From Myxococcota bacterium (lineage in GTDB: Bacteria > Myxococcota_A > Polyangia > Polyangiales > Houyiibacteriaceae), in the NCBI GenBank assembly GCA_025453555.1, contig JALOQC010000091.1:1-46468 (forward strand): 46,468 bases of DNA, written 5' to 3'. The position numbers were made by a program, and so were the translations under genes. Each line of letters opens with the position of its first letter. Position 1 is the stretch's first letter. The notes beneath the pieces were generated by a model, which had not been told where the DNA came from, did not search any database, and saw only the letters and a list, made by a program, of their open reading frames with translations. Below, one piece after another: positions 25,274 through 33,318 of the stretch.

Positions 25274-26248
25274 TCAGCCCTCGTGGTCGTGGTCGTGGTC
25301 GTCGTGCGCGTGCTCGATTCCGTCGAACGGGCACTCGCCTTCGCCCTGGAAGTGCCCCTGGGTCTTCAACTGCGCGCGCACGTACGTCCACATGTCCGTG
25401 AGCGGCAGATCCTCGAAGGGCGAGCTCAGGTCGTAGCGCTCGTCCAGCTCCGCCAGGTCCGCTGGCTCGAGCGACTCCAGCTCCGCGCGCGTCACCGTTC
25501 CGTCGAGGTTCAGGTCCGCGTCCGCGAGCCACTGCGCGAGCCGCACCACGCCGCCCTCTTCGCCCTCCGGAAAGCCGTTGAAGAAGAGGTGGTCGCCGTG
25601 GATCGTGAGCGACGCGCTGCTCCCGCCTTCGGTGACCGCCACGCCGCTCGGGCCGTCCTCCGCCTGGCAGGGCCCGAACACCGTCTCGGCGTCCACGCAG
25701 AACGAGAACGCCACCGAGGTCGCCGGGTAGCAGCCCTCTTCGTCGGCCGTCACGCCTTCGGGCGGCGTCGCGAGCGCGCTCGGCGGACAGCTCCGACCGT
25801 CGGCCTTCTGCATCGTGCCTTCGATCAGGTACGTGCACTCCTCGTCGACCATCCGCTGGAACGCGGCCTCGGGGACGCTCTCGTGCCGCGTGCCTTCGCC
25901 CGCGTGCGCCGTCACGTAGCTCACCTCCCAGCGCCCCGTGCGCAGACCTTCCACGCTCCAGAGCGAGAGCCCCGACGGCGGCAGCGACGCGAGATCCACC
26001 ACGTAGATCTCGTCCGCGCTCGCGCTCCGCGTCGCGTCGGTCGCGAAGCCGAGCTGGATCTCGCCGATCGCCACCGCGTACCGATCGAACGACACCGACC
26101 AGCCGTCGGTGACGTTCTCGTCGCCCTCCCCCGCAGCGAGCCCCTCGGTGATGGTGTCCTCGGCCTGAATCAGGAACGTCACGTCACCGGTGGAAGCGTC
26201 GTCGCCACAACCGAGCCCGAGCGCGAGCAGAATGGACCACTTCTTCAT
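25274..26248 (-). CDS. Putative metal-binding lipoprotein with EF-hand and His/Asp tail
   Basis: 324 aa from the ATG at 26248 (MKKWSILLALGLGCGDD, lipobox), preceded by GAGGGT; an ATG at 26266 is an alternative. The N-terminal domain contains DGWSVSFDRYAVAIGEIQL, which aligns with DGWLVTLERADLAFGPLYL in the next lipoprotein upstream, so the two are related. Paired Cys occur in the middle. Residues near 260 include a canonical EF-hand loop DLNLDGTVTRAE. The C-terminus is HAHDDHDHDHEG, a likely zinc/copper binding tail. It is last of three genes running from a TonB-dependent receptor. Likely role: surface or periplasmic metal capture for that receptor. Confidence 0.78.
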   Translation of the reverse strand: MKKWSILLALGLGCGDDASTGDVTFLIQAEDTITEGLAAGEGDENVTDGWSVSFDRYAVAIGEIQLGFATDATRSASADEIYVVDLASLPPSGLSLWSVEGLRTGRWEVSYVTAHAGEGTRHESVPEAAFQRMVDEECTYLIEGTMQKADGRSCPPSALATPPEGVTADEEGCYPATSVAFSFCVDAETVFGPCQAEDGPSGVAVTEGGSSASLTIHGDHLFFNGFPEGEEGGVVRLAQWLADADLNLDGTVTRAELESLEPADLAELDERYDLSSPFEDLPLTDMWTYVRAQLKTQGHFQGEGECPFDGIEHAHDDHDHDHEG

Positions 26249-26406
26249 GAAACTACCCTCATTCATGGTTTTCCGCCCGGTCTTCGGACGGACGCGTGCC
26301 CTCGCGGAGCCTTTGCTCCACGTCATTTCACGGTTCCTTCGAGTGTCGAACTGAACCAGTTTTCGGCGTCGACCTGGACCCGAGTCGCGGTCGATGCCGA
26401 CGCGAA

Positions 26407-27144
26407 TCAATCTCTAGACCAGGCGATCTCCGGCCGCGACTGAGCGGTCATTCCCGCCACGATCGCACGCCACGCCTGCGAGCCTTCTTCGATGCTTCCG
26501 TCGGAGCCCAGCTCTTCGAAGCGCACCCCACCGAGCCACGCGCGCGGGTCGATCGAGAGCGTGAGCGCCTGCGCGCCTTCGAGGTCCGTCACCTCGCCCG
26601 CGCTCAGGGTGCGGCGCACGACGAGCGAGCCCGCGCGGATCGGGGTGACCGCGATCGCACCCTGGAAGCGCACGCGCTCCTCCCCGCGCTCCGCGACGCC
26701 CTCCACCACGAACGAGCGCCCCTGCATCGACGCGTCGTCCACGTGGCTCTCCGGGGCCATGCCCGTGAGCTCCCAGGTCACGCCGTAGTCGTGCATCACG
26801 CTGCGCACGACCCCGCCGAGCCCGACCAGGCGCCCGACCTCGTGCGGCTCCGGATCGAGCAGGTCGAGCACCACCCCGTCGAGCATCTCCGCCTGCGCGG
26901 TCTCGCAGAGGTCGCCCGCGTTCGCCGCGGTGCAGAGGTAGAGCGGACCGAACGCGAGGTCGGCGCGCTCCAGGGTCACCAGCCAACCGTCGCGCGCCTC
27001 GAAGGGCTCCGCGGAGACTCCGGCCGCGAGGACGGGAAGCTCGACCGGAGCGACACCGGTGTCGACGCAGCCCGAGGAGCCGAGCACGAGAAGCGTCGCG
27101 AGGAGCGTCGTGGCGAGGCGTCGAGTCGAAGAAGCGTGGTTCAT
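26407..27144 (-). CDS. Lipoprotein related to the adjacent His-tailed lipoprotein
   Basis: 245 aa from the ATG at 27144. Signal with lipobox GSSGC. It shares the DGW-V-x-R pattern and the following VVLDLLDP...TWEL strands with the gene at 25274, but lacks the EF-hand and His-rich tail. One Cys pair (LCTAANAGDLCE) follows the first strands. It lies 64 bp after the TonB-dependent receptor on the same strand. Probably an accessory surface lipoprotein of the receptor; ligand unknown. Confidence 0.72.
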   Translation of the reverse strand: MNHASSTRRLATTLLATLLVLGSSGCVDTGVAPVELPVLAAGVSAEPFEARDGWLVTLERADLAFGPLYLCTAANAGDLCETAQAEMLDGVVLDLLDPEPHEVGRLVGLGGVVRSVMHDYGVTWELTGMAPESHVDDASMQGRSFVVEGVAERGEERVRFQGAIAVTPIRAGSLVVRRTLSAGEVTDLEGAQALTLSIDPRAWLGGVRFEELGSDGSIEEGSQAWRAIVAGMTAQSRPEIAWSRD

Positions 27145-27208
27145 GGGAGTCTCGGGAGCGACGAAAACGGAAAGAAATCGCACAGACGGGAGGTCGACCT
27201 CGTCGACT

Positions 27209-29908
27209 TCAGAAATGGACTTCGAGGGTGCCGAAGAAGGTGCGCGGCGCGCCGGCCGCGAAGTGTCGGGCCGGAACGCGGCTTCGCGTGCCCTCCGGAT
27301 CCCAGTTGGAGGCGTAGCTGAGCTCGACCGCGGCGTAGCGCGCGTCGAAGAGATTGAAGACGTCGAGCGAGAGCTCGACCGGACCCCAACCGAGCCCCGC
27401 GGAGACGTCGAGCAGCGTGAAGGGATCGGCCTCCACCGCGTAGGGGAGCGGGCGCGGCGAGAGGTACGTGAGGCCCGCGCCCACGCGACCGCGCAGCGGA
27501 TGCCGGCCGAGCCCGTTCGAGCCGATGCGGGGCGAGAGCACGTGCTGCGCGCCCACGTCCGCGCGCACCACCCACGGCGGCACGTAGGGGAGGTTCTGTC
27601 CCTTGGTGAACGCCGGGCGCGGATCTTCCGCGGAGGGCGGCGGCGGCTCGAGCAGCTCCGCGTCCACGAAGGTCACGCTGAGCGCGCCGACGAGCCACTC
27701 GAAGGGGCGCGTGACCACGTGCAGCACGCCACCCGCACGCCGCGTCGCGCCCACCCGCTCGAGGCGTCCTTCCGCCGGCTCGAAGGCGACGTCGTCCGAG
27801 AGGCGCGTCCAATAGCCGACGAGGCGCGCTTCGAAGGCTTCGTCGAAACGCACGCGCACGCCCGCGTCCGCGCTGCGCACCTTCGTGAAGGGCGCCGTCT
27901 CTCCGTCTTCCAAGGTGCGCGCTTGGGGCGAACGGAAACCTTCGCCGTACGCGCCGAGGATCGCGATCGCACGCGTGGGCTTGATCTCGATCGACGCGCG
28001 CGGGCTCGCCGCGACCCCGAACGCGCTGCGGCGGTAGCCGAGCAGGTACGCGTCTTCACGAAAGTCCGGGATGAAGTTTCCGAGGCGATCGTCGATCTCG
28101 TAGACGAGCACGTCCGCGCGCACGCCGCCGCGGAGGCTCACGTAGTCGGTGATCGCGAGGTCCGCGTCGACGTACACGCCGACGTCTGCGCCCTGGATCG
28201 TCGCGTCGACGCGCTCGTCCCAGGTGGTGTTCTGCGGCGACTGCACGAGGCGCTGCGCTTGATCGATCCCGTCGAAGCGCGCGGAGAGGCCGGTCTCCAC
28301 CGTGGCGTGCAGGAACGACGCGGGCTCGTACACGCGCGAGCGCCAGCGCGCGTGCGCGCCGATCGAGGTCGTGCGGTTCTGCTGCTCGACGAGGTCGCCG
28401 CGACCGACCCAGTCGGGGTTCGTGCGGCTGCGCTCGACGAAGCCGGTGTAGTTCGCTTGCAGACGAAACACGTCGCGACCGAGCCAGAGGCCGACCTGCG
28501 CGTTGCCGCCGTCGCTCTGCCGGTGCGTGGCCTCGTAGGCGAGCACGCCGCGCATCGCGAGCGCGTTCTGCGATTGCGCGGTGGGGTACGGGTAGGCGTC
28601 GTAGAAGCCGAGGGTTCCCGCAATCACGTCGTCGCGACGCACGAAGCCGGCCATGCGCGCGCGGCTGCCGTAGCCGAGGAGGAACACGCGGTGTCGCCAC
28701 GGCCCGTCGCCGAAGACCTGCTGCACGATGGCGCTGCCGGAGAGCGCGTTGCGGTTCTGACCGAAGCCGTCGGTGCGCCGGAGCTGAAAGGCGGCGAAGC
28801 TTCCGTCGCGCTGCTCTTCCGGAGCCCAGAGCACGAGCTGTCGGAAGCCGCCGAAGGAGCCGAGGCTCGAGCGCGAGGTGAGCCCGCGTCGGCGCACGCC
28901 GAGCTCGAGGTCCACGGTGCCCGCGACCGCGAAGTCGCCCTGGCGCGGATCGGCGACGCCTTCGATCACGCGCAGCGAGTCGACGACCTCCGGGATGAGG
29001 AAGCCGAGGTCGAGGTAGCCCTGCCCGTGCAGGTGCGAGGGCAGATTCATCGGCACGCCCGCGACGCGGAGCTCGACGTCTTGGCCGTGCTCGGCGTCGA
29101 AGCCGCGCAGGAAGATGCGGTGTCCGACCGCTTCGCCTTCCGCACGCGCCACGTACACGCCGGGCGCGCGTCGAAGCACGTCCGCGCCTTCGCTCATGGG
29201 CGCCGCTTCGAGCACGTCGCGCGCGATCGTGAGATCGCTGGCGCCGCGATCGTGCGCGCGCAGCGCGGCGGCCTCGACCTGCGCTTCGGCGCCGAAGCCT
29301 TCGTCCTGGGCGTCGAGCTCGGGCTCGTCGGACGGCGGGTGTACATCGTGCGCGTTCGGGCTCGCCGCGTTCGTGGTCGCGTTCGCCGCATTCGAGCTCG
29401 CCGCGCTTGCGTCGTTCGTCGCGTTCGCGTCGTTCGATGCGTTCGTGTCGCGCTCGTTCGTCGCGCTCGACTCCCCAGCGACGTCGCGCGGCGCACCCGC
29501 ATCGCTCGGCGCGCCCGCATCGCTCGGCGCCCCCGCATCGCTCGGCGCCCCCGCATCGCTCGGCGCACGAGCCACGAGCTCCACCTGCACCGTGATCCGC
29601 GCCGCGATCGGTCGTCCGTCGCGCTCCGCCGGCGCGAACACGAAGCGGCGCACGCCTTCGATCACACGCGCGTCGAGCGTGGTGTCCCCCGTCGTCGCGA
29701 CGAGCTCCGCCCCCGTCACCGCCCCGCGCTCGTCGATCGTCACGAGCACCGCGACGGGCGCGCGCGGCGCGTCGACCTCGATCCGCTCCGCGCGCAGGAG
29801 ACGGGGTGGCGTCGGTGCGGTCGGTGGGGGCGTCGGCTGCGCATGCGCGACGCTCGCGGTCATCGCGAGCGCGAGCGAACAGCAGAAGGCACAGAGCGGA
29901 GCGCGCAT
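27209..29908 (-). CDS. TonB-dependent outer-membrane receptor with N-terminal TonB-like domain
   Basis: 899 aa from the ATG at 29908. Signal peptide ends at VAHAQP. Residues about 35-115 look like a TonB C-terminal domain (VAVLVTIDERGAVTGAELV, LDARVIEGVRRFVFAPAERDG). Next is a low-complexity linker encoded by 18-bp repeats (APSDAG x4-5) and Asn/Ala/Thr runs. A plug domain follows (VLRRAPGVYVARAEG, RIFLRGFDAEHGQDVELRV), then a 22-strand-type barrel ending in Phe (FFGTLEVHF). It heads a leftward group with two lipoproteins and diverges from an ABC transporter set, suggesting high-affinity uptake of a metal or metal complex. The fused TonB-like domain is unlikely to be a normal energiser because it is on the wrong side of the inner membrane. 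Confidence 0.88.
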   Translation of the reverse strand: MRAPLCAFCCSLALAMTASVAHAQPTPPPTAPTPPRLLRAERIEVDAPRAPVAVLVTIDERGAVTGAELVATTGDTTLDARVIEGVRRFVFAPAERDGRPIAARITVQVELVARAPSDAGAPSDAGAPSDAGAPSDAGAPRDVAGESSATNERDTNASNDANATNDASAASSNAANATTNAASPNAHDVHPPSDEPELDAQDEGFGAEAQVEAAALRAHDRGASDLTIARDVLEAAPMSEGADVLRRAPGVYVARAEGEAVGHRIFLRGFDAEHGQDVELRVAGVPMNLPSHLHGQGYLDLGFLIPEVVDSLRVIEGVADPRQGDFAVAGTVDLELGVRRRGLTSRSSLGSFGGFRQLVLWAPEEQRDGSFAAFQLRRTDGFGQNRNALSGSAIVQQVFGDGPWRHRVFLLGYGSRARMAGFVRRDDVIAGTLGFYDAYPYPTAQSQNALAMRGVLAYEATHRQSDGGNAQVGLWLGRDVFRLQANYTGFVERSRTNPDWVGRGDLVEQQNRTTSIGAHARWRSRVYEPASFLHATVETGLSARFDGIDQAQRLVQSPQNTTWDERVDATIQGADVGVYVDADLAITDYVSLRGGVRADVLVYEIDDRLGNFIPDFREDAYLLGYRRSAFGVAASPRASIEIKPTRAIAILGAYGEGFRSPQARTLEDGETAPFTKVRSADAGVRVRFDEAFEARLVGYWTRLSDDVAFEPAEGRLERVGATRRAGGVLHVVTRPFEWLVGALSVTFVDAELLEPPPPSAEDPRPAFTKGQNLPYVPPWVVRADVGAQHVLSPRIGSNGLGRHPLRGRVGAGLTYLSPRPLPYAVEADPFTLLDVSAGLGWGPVELSLDVFNLFDARYAAVELSYASNWDPEGTRSRVPARHFAAGAPRTFFGTLEVHF
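29502..29572. repeat. 18-bp tandem repeat in the receptor linker
   Basis: About four copies of GCATCGCTCGGCGCCCCC with A/G variants, coding for repeated APSDAG on the minus strand. In-frame unit (18 = 6 codons), so linker length can vary without frameshift. Confidence 0.8.
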
Positions 29909-30004
29909 CCCATCGTCTCGAGCGGAGCCCCACGCAGAGTCCGGACCGAAGTCGGCCTCCTGGGGAGACGACGTGATACCAAGTCGGCCGCCAAACGCAA
30001 CCGT

Positions 30005-30018
30005 GATGCAATTACATC
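30005..30018. promoter_or_regulatory. Palindromic operator candidate near the TonB receptor
   Basis: GATGCAATTACATC, a 14-bp palindrome with one mismatched pair, 97 bp upstream of the receptor start. Its left part TGATGCAA is shared with the inverted repeat at 30174, so one regulator could bind both sides of the divergent region. Confidence 0.5.
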
Positions 30019-30173
30019 CGCACACTTGATGAATCGTTGAACTCTGCGAGTGGGCCGCGGAGTCGGGGGCGGGTTCACCGAGGGGTCGCGGCTTCGCCAA
30101 CCTCTCGATCTCTCGATGCGAAGCACCGATGGACCTCCACGCCACGGCCGAAATCTGCCGCATGCGTCCTGCT

Positions 30174-30198
30174 GATGCAAACTGATTGTGTTTGCATC
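30174..30198. promoter_or_regulatory. Perfect inverted repeat upstream of the ABC transporter operon
   Basis: GATGCAAAC (30174-30182), spacer TGATTGT, GTTTGCATC (30190-30198): perfect 9-bp arms. AT-richer than its surroundings and 130 bp before the ATPase start. Probable operator; a Fur/Zur-type regulator is a guess from context, and no such regulator gene is in the window. The rest of 29909-30327 holds no gene. Confidence 0.55.
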
Positions 30199-30327
30199 GG
30201 CGGCCGCGCGCGGGCACGAACGTGTGGCCTCGGGCGTAGTAGGGTCCGCGGCCGGTGCTCCGTTGCAGCGTTCCGCGACCAGCACTCGAAGGAGACCGTC
30301 CGTTCGCCGGGCGCGTCGGAGGTGGGC

Positions 30328-30993
30328 ATGGCGATACAGATCCGTGGGCTGGAGGTCCGATTCCGCGACACGCGCGGCAAGGACGTCCCCGTGCTCGACG
30401 TGAAGCAGCTCGACCTCGAGGACGGGCGCCGGGTGTGCCTCGTCGGCGGCTCGGGCAGCGGCAAGACCACCCTGCTCCACGTGCTCGCGGGCATCGTGAC
30501 GCCGACCAAGGGGGAGGTCCGCTACGGCGACGTGGACATCACGAAGCTGCCAGAAGCGGAGCGCGATCGCTTCCGCGCGAAGAACGTCGGCTACGTGTTC
30601 CAGAGCTTCAACCTGCTCCAAGGGCTGAGCGCGCTGGAGAACGTCGCGATCGCGGGCACCTTCGGGGGTCAGGGCGCCCACGAGGCGCGGGATCGCGCGA
30701 CGAAGCTGCTCGATCGGGTGGGCCTCTCGCACCGCAAGGACGCGCGCCCCGGAACGATGAGCGTGGGCGAGCAGCAGCGCGTGGGCATCGCGCGCGCGCT
30801 CGTGAATCGCCCGAAGGTGGTCCTGGCCGACGAGCCGACCGCGAGCCTCGACGACGAGCGCGCCGACGAGGTGCTCGCGCTGCTCGAAGAGGTCGTGAAG
30901 GAAGAGAAAGCGACGCTGGTGCTGGTGACGCACGAGCAGCGGGTGCGCGAGCGCTTCAGCGACGTTCTGGATTTGAAGGAGCTCGGACGATGA
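30328..30993 (+). CDS. ABC transporter ATP-binding protein (LolD/MacB type)
   Basis: 221 aa, the usual length. Walker A GGSGSGKTT, Q-loop in VGYVFQSFNL, signature MSVGEQQRVGIARAL (variant of LSGGQQ), Walker B VVLADEPTAS and switch His in LVTHE are all present. Ribosome site GGAGGTG precedes the ATG at 30328. The stop overlaps the permease start as ATGA. With the FtsX-like permease it should form a mechanotransmission-type ABC complex that drives periplasmic or envelope events rather than classical transport. The same ATPase/permease/DUF3299 set is zinc-regulated in Pseudomonas (PA4064-PA4066 region). Confidence 0.92.
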   Translation: MAIQIRGLEVRFRDTRGKDVPVLDVKQLDLEDGRRVCLVGGSGSGKTTLLHVLAGIVTPTKGEVRYGDVDITKLPEAERDRFRAKNVGYVFQSFNLLQGLSALENVAIAGTFGGQGAHEARDRATKLLDRVGLSHRKDARPGTMSVGEQQRVGIARALVNRPKVVLADEPTASLDDERADEVLALLEEVVKEEKATLVLVTHEQRVRERFSDVLDLKELGR

Positions 30994-33260
30994 GCCTCTG
31001 GCAATTGATCCTGCGCCAGCTCCGGCAGCGGAGCCTCTCGTCCGTGCTCACCGCGCTGAGCGTCGCGCTCGGCGTGATGCTCGTGAGCGCGATCCTGCTC
31101 TTGCAGCACCAGATGGAGCGGCACTTCCTCGAGCCCGGTCGCGGCTACTCGATCGTGGTGGGCGCGCCGGGCTCCGCGCTGCAGCTCGTGCTCAACGGCG
31201 TCTACCACATGGACAAGAGCCCCGGCCTGATGCCGATGCGCACGTGGCTGGAGCTCGAAGAGGACGACAGCGTCGCGCTCGCGGTGCCGTACGCGGTGGG
31301 CGATTCGTTCCACGGCTACCGCGTGGTCGCGACCACCGACGCGATCTTCGACGAGCGCTTCCCGCACCCGGCGGGCGAGGGCGAGGACAAGCTCGCGGAG
31401 GGGCGGCCCTTCGACTTCTCGCGCGAGCGGCTCTTCGAGACGCTGGAGCGCCTCGGGGCCTCGCAGCTCGAAGAAGGCGAAGCGCACGAGCCCACGAACG
31501 TCGAGCCGAAGGACGTCGAGGTCACCACCGCGGGCACGTACACGATCGATGACGCAGCGGGCGCGGCGCAGACGGTGGAGATCGCCGCCGCGGTGACCGC
31601 GCTCGCGGGCGGTCCCGTGCACGTGATCGCGGGGCCCGACGCGCCGCAGGCAGCCGTGGTCGCTCTGCTCGATGCGTTGCGCGCGGGCGGCGTGCGGGAC
31701 GTGCGGATCGTGGCGGAGGCGGAGCACCACGAGCACCACGGCGAAGCGCACGAAGAAGAAGACCACGACGCGAAGGACGTCGAGGTGACGGCTCAGGGCG
31801 AGTACGTGGTCGAAGGCACGACGCGCGCGCTCGCGGACGCGGTGACGGCCGTGCGCGGCGACGTCGTGCACGTGGTGACCCACGACGAGACGCCGCAGGC
31901 GGCGGTGATCGCGCTGCTCGACGCGCTGCGCGCGGCGGGGGTGACGCAGATTCGAATCGTCGACGAGCACGCGCACGAGCACGAGCACGACGAGCACGCG
32001 CACGACGAGCACGCGCACGACGAGCACGCGCACGAAGGCGAGCACGCCCACGAAGGCGAGCACGCCCACGAAGGCGAGCGCGCGCACGAAGGCGAGCGCG
32101 CGCACGAGGGCGAGGAGCGCGTGCACGAGGGCGAGGAGCACGCGCACGAGGGCGAGGAGCACGCGCACGAGGGCGAGGAGCACGCGCACGAGGCGGCTCC
32201 GACCGCGATGACCGAGCCGGACGGCGAGCACGCGCACGACGATCACGCGCACGACGAGCCTGCGACCGCGATGGCGGCGCCCCACGACGATCACGACGAC
32301 CACGCGCACGACGACCACGCGCACGACGATCACGCGCACGACGAGCCTGCGACCGCGATGGCGGCGCCCCACGACGATCACGACGATCACGCGCACGACG
32401 ACCACGCGCACGACGACCACGACGATCACGCGCACGACGACCACGGCCACGAAGGTCACGATCACGGCGCGGTGATGGAGGCGGTGCTCGGCGCGGAGGT
32501 CGCAGCCGCGATGCGCATCCAGGTCGGCGACGAGATCGAGCCCACCCACGGCGTCGGCGACGGCACCGCGCACGAGCACGAGCACCTCTGGAAGGTCGTC
32601 GGGATCCTGAAGCCCACCGGCACGCCGGTGGACCGCGTGGTCTTCATCAACCTCGACAGCTTCTTCGCGATCGACGAGCACGCGGCGGGCGCGCTCATCC
32701 CGGGCACCTCCGAGGCGGGCCTGAGCACCGTGCTGCTCTTCCCGCGCCCCGGCGTGCACAAGGCGATGCTGCTCTCGAAGCTCAACCGCCGCCCCGACGT
32801 CCAGGTCGCGGACGTGAACGAGCAGATCCGCAACCTCTTCACCATCGTCGGCAGCGTCGACGTGATCTTCTTGATCGTGAGCGTGCTAGTCGTGTTCATC
32901 GGCGTGCTCTCGATCCTGGTCGCCATCTACAACACGATGAGCGAGCGCCGCCGCGAGGTGGCGATCCTGCGCGCGATCGGCGCGCGGCGCGGCACCGTCT
33001 TCGGCGCGATCGTCGGAGAAGCGACGGTGCTCACCGTGCTCGGCGCGCTCGGCGGGTTGGTGCTCGGACACGTCCTCGTCTGGCTCGCGAGCGGTCGCGT
33101 GGAGGAAGCGGCCGGGTTCCGGCCCGAGGCCTCGACGCTGCTCTCGGTGGAGCTGCTGGTGCTCGTGGTGGTGACCGCCGCCGGAGCGCTGGCCGGGATG
33201 GTGCCCGCGTGGAAGGCTTACCGCACCGACGTCGCCGAGAGCCTGCGCCCGCTGTCTTGA
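30990..33260 (+). CDS. FtsX/MacB-type ABC permease with tandem ExbD-like domains and a giant His-rich loop
   Basis: 756 aa; typical relatives are about 400. TM1 is residues 19-41 (SVLTALSVALGVMLVSAILLL). The periplasmic MacB-like segment begins with GRGYSIVVGAPGSALQLVL. Two similar domains follow: about 174-243 (KDVEVTTAGTY ... PQAAVVALLDALRAGGVRDV) and 262-325 (KDVEVTAQGEY ... PQAAVIALLDALRAAGVTQI). Their pattern resembles the ExbD/TolR periplasmic domain. Residues about 326-492 are repeats of HAHD/HAHEGE/HDDH with roughly 48 histidines. The MacB-like part resumes (VVGILKPTGTPVDRVVFIN) and three C-terminal TMs close the FtsX domain (about 628 onwards). Likely binds zinc or another metal in the periplasm. 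The ExbD resemblance is my inference from pattern. Confidence 0.85.
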   Translation: MSLWQLILRQLRQRSLSSVLTALSVALGVMLVSAILLLQHQMERHFLEPGRGYSIVVGAPGSALQLVLNGVYHMDKSPGLMPMRTWLELEEDDSVALAVPYAVGDSFHGYRVVATTDAIFDERFPHPAGEGEDKLAEGRPFDFSRERLFETLERLGASQLEEGEAHEPTNVEPKDVEVTTAGTYTIDDAAGAAQTVEIAAAVTALAGGPVHVIAGPDAPQAAVVALLDALRAGGVRDVRIVAEAEHHEHHGEAHEEEDHDAKDVEVTAQGEYVVEGTTRALADAVTAVRGDVVHVVTHDETPQAAVIALLDALRAAGVTQIRIVDEHAHEHEHDEHAHDEHAHDEHAHEGEHAHEGEHAHEGERAHEGERAHEGEERVHEGEEHAHEGEEHAHEGEEHAHEAAPTAMTEPDGEHAHDDHAHDEPATAMAAPHDDHDDHAHDDHAHDDHAHDEPATAMAAPHDDHDDHAHDDHAHDDHDDHAHDDHGHEGHDHGAVMEAVLGAEVAAAMRIQVGDEIEPTHGVGDGTAHEHEHLWKVVGILKPTGTPVDRVVFINLDSFFAIDEHAAGALIPGTSEAGLSTVLLFPRPGVHKAMLLSKLNRRPDVQVADVNEQIRNLFTIVGSVDVIFLIVSVLVVFIGVLSILVAIYNTMSERRREVAILRAIGARRGTVFGAIVGEATVLTVLGALGGLVLGHVLVWLASGRVEEAAGFRPEASTLLSVELLVLVVVTAAGALAGMVPAWKAYRTDVAESLRPLS
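31967..32467. repeat. Coding tandem repeats for His/Asp/Glu-rich tract
   Basis: Short in-frame units (GAGCACGCGCACGAC, GAGCACGCGCACGAGGGC, CACGACGATCACGCG and variants). A longer duplicated block codes for EPATAMAAPHDDHDD twice (about 32258 and 32342). Probably expanded by slippage or unequal recombination while kept in frame. Confidence 0.9.
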
Positions 33261-33318
33261 TCGGACGGTTCGAGCGCGAGTCACGGCTCGTGCAGTCGCG
33301 ACGACGAAGACGAGAATC

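Noticed and set aside
30005..30198. Naming the palindromes as Zur boxes
   Set aside because: They lack the TGTTAT-ATAACA consensus of proteobacterial Zur and no Fur-family gene is in view; kept only as unassigned operators.
30669..32759. Minus-strand frame rich in Val/Arg opposite the His-rich permease
   Set aside because: Complement of the CACGAC/GAGCAC repeats; the plus strand has ATPase-permease coupling and membrane helices.
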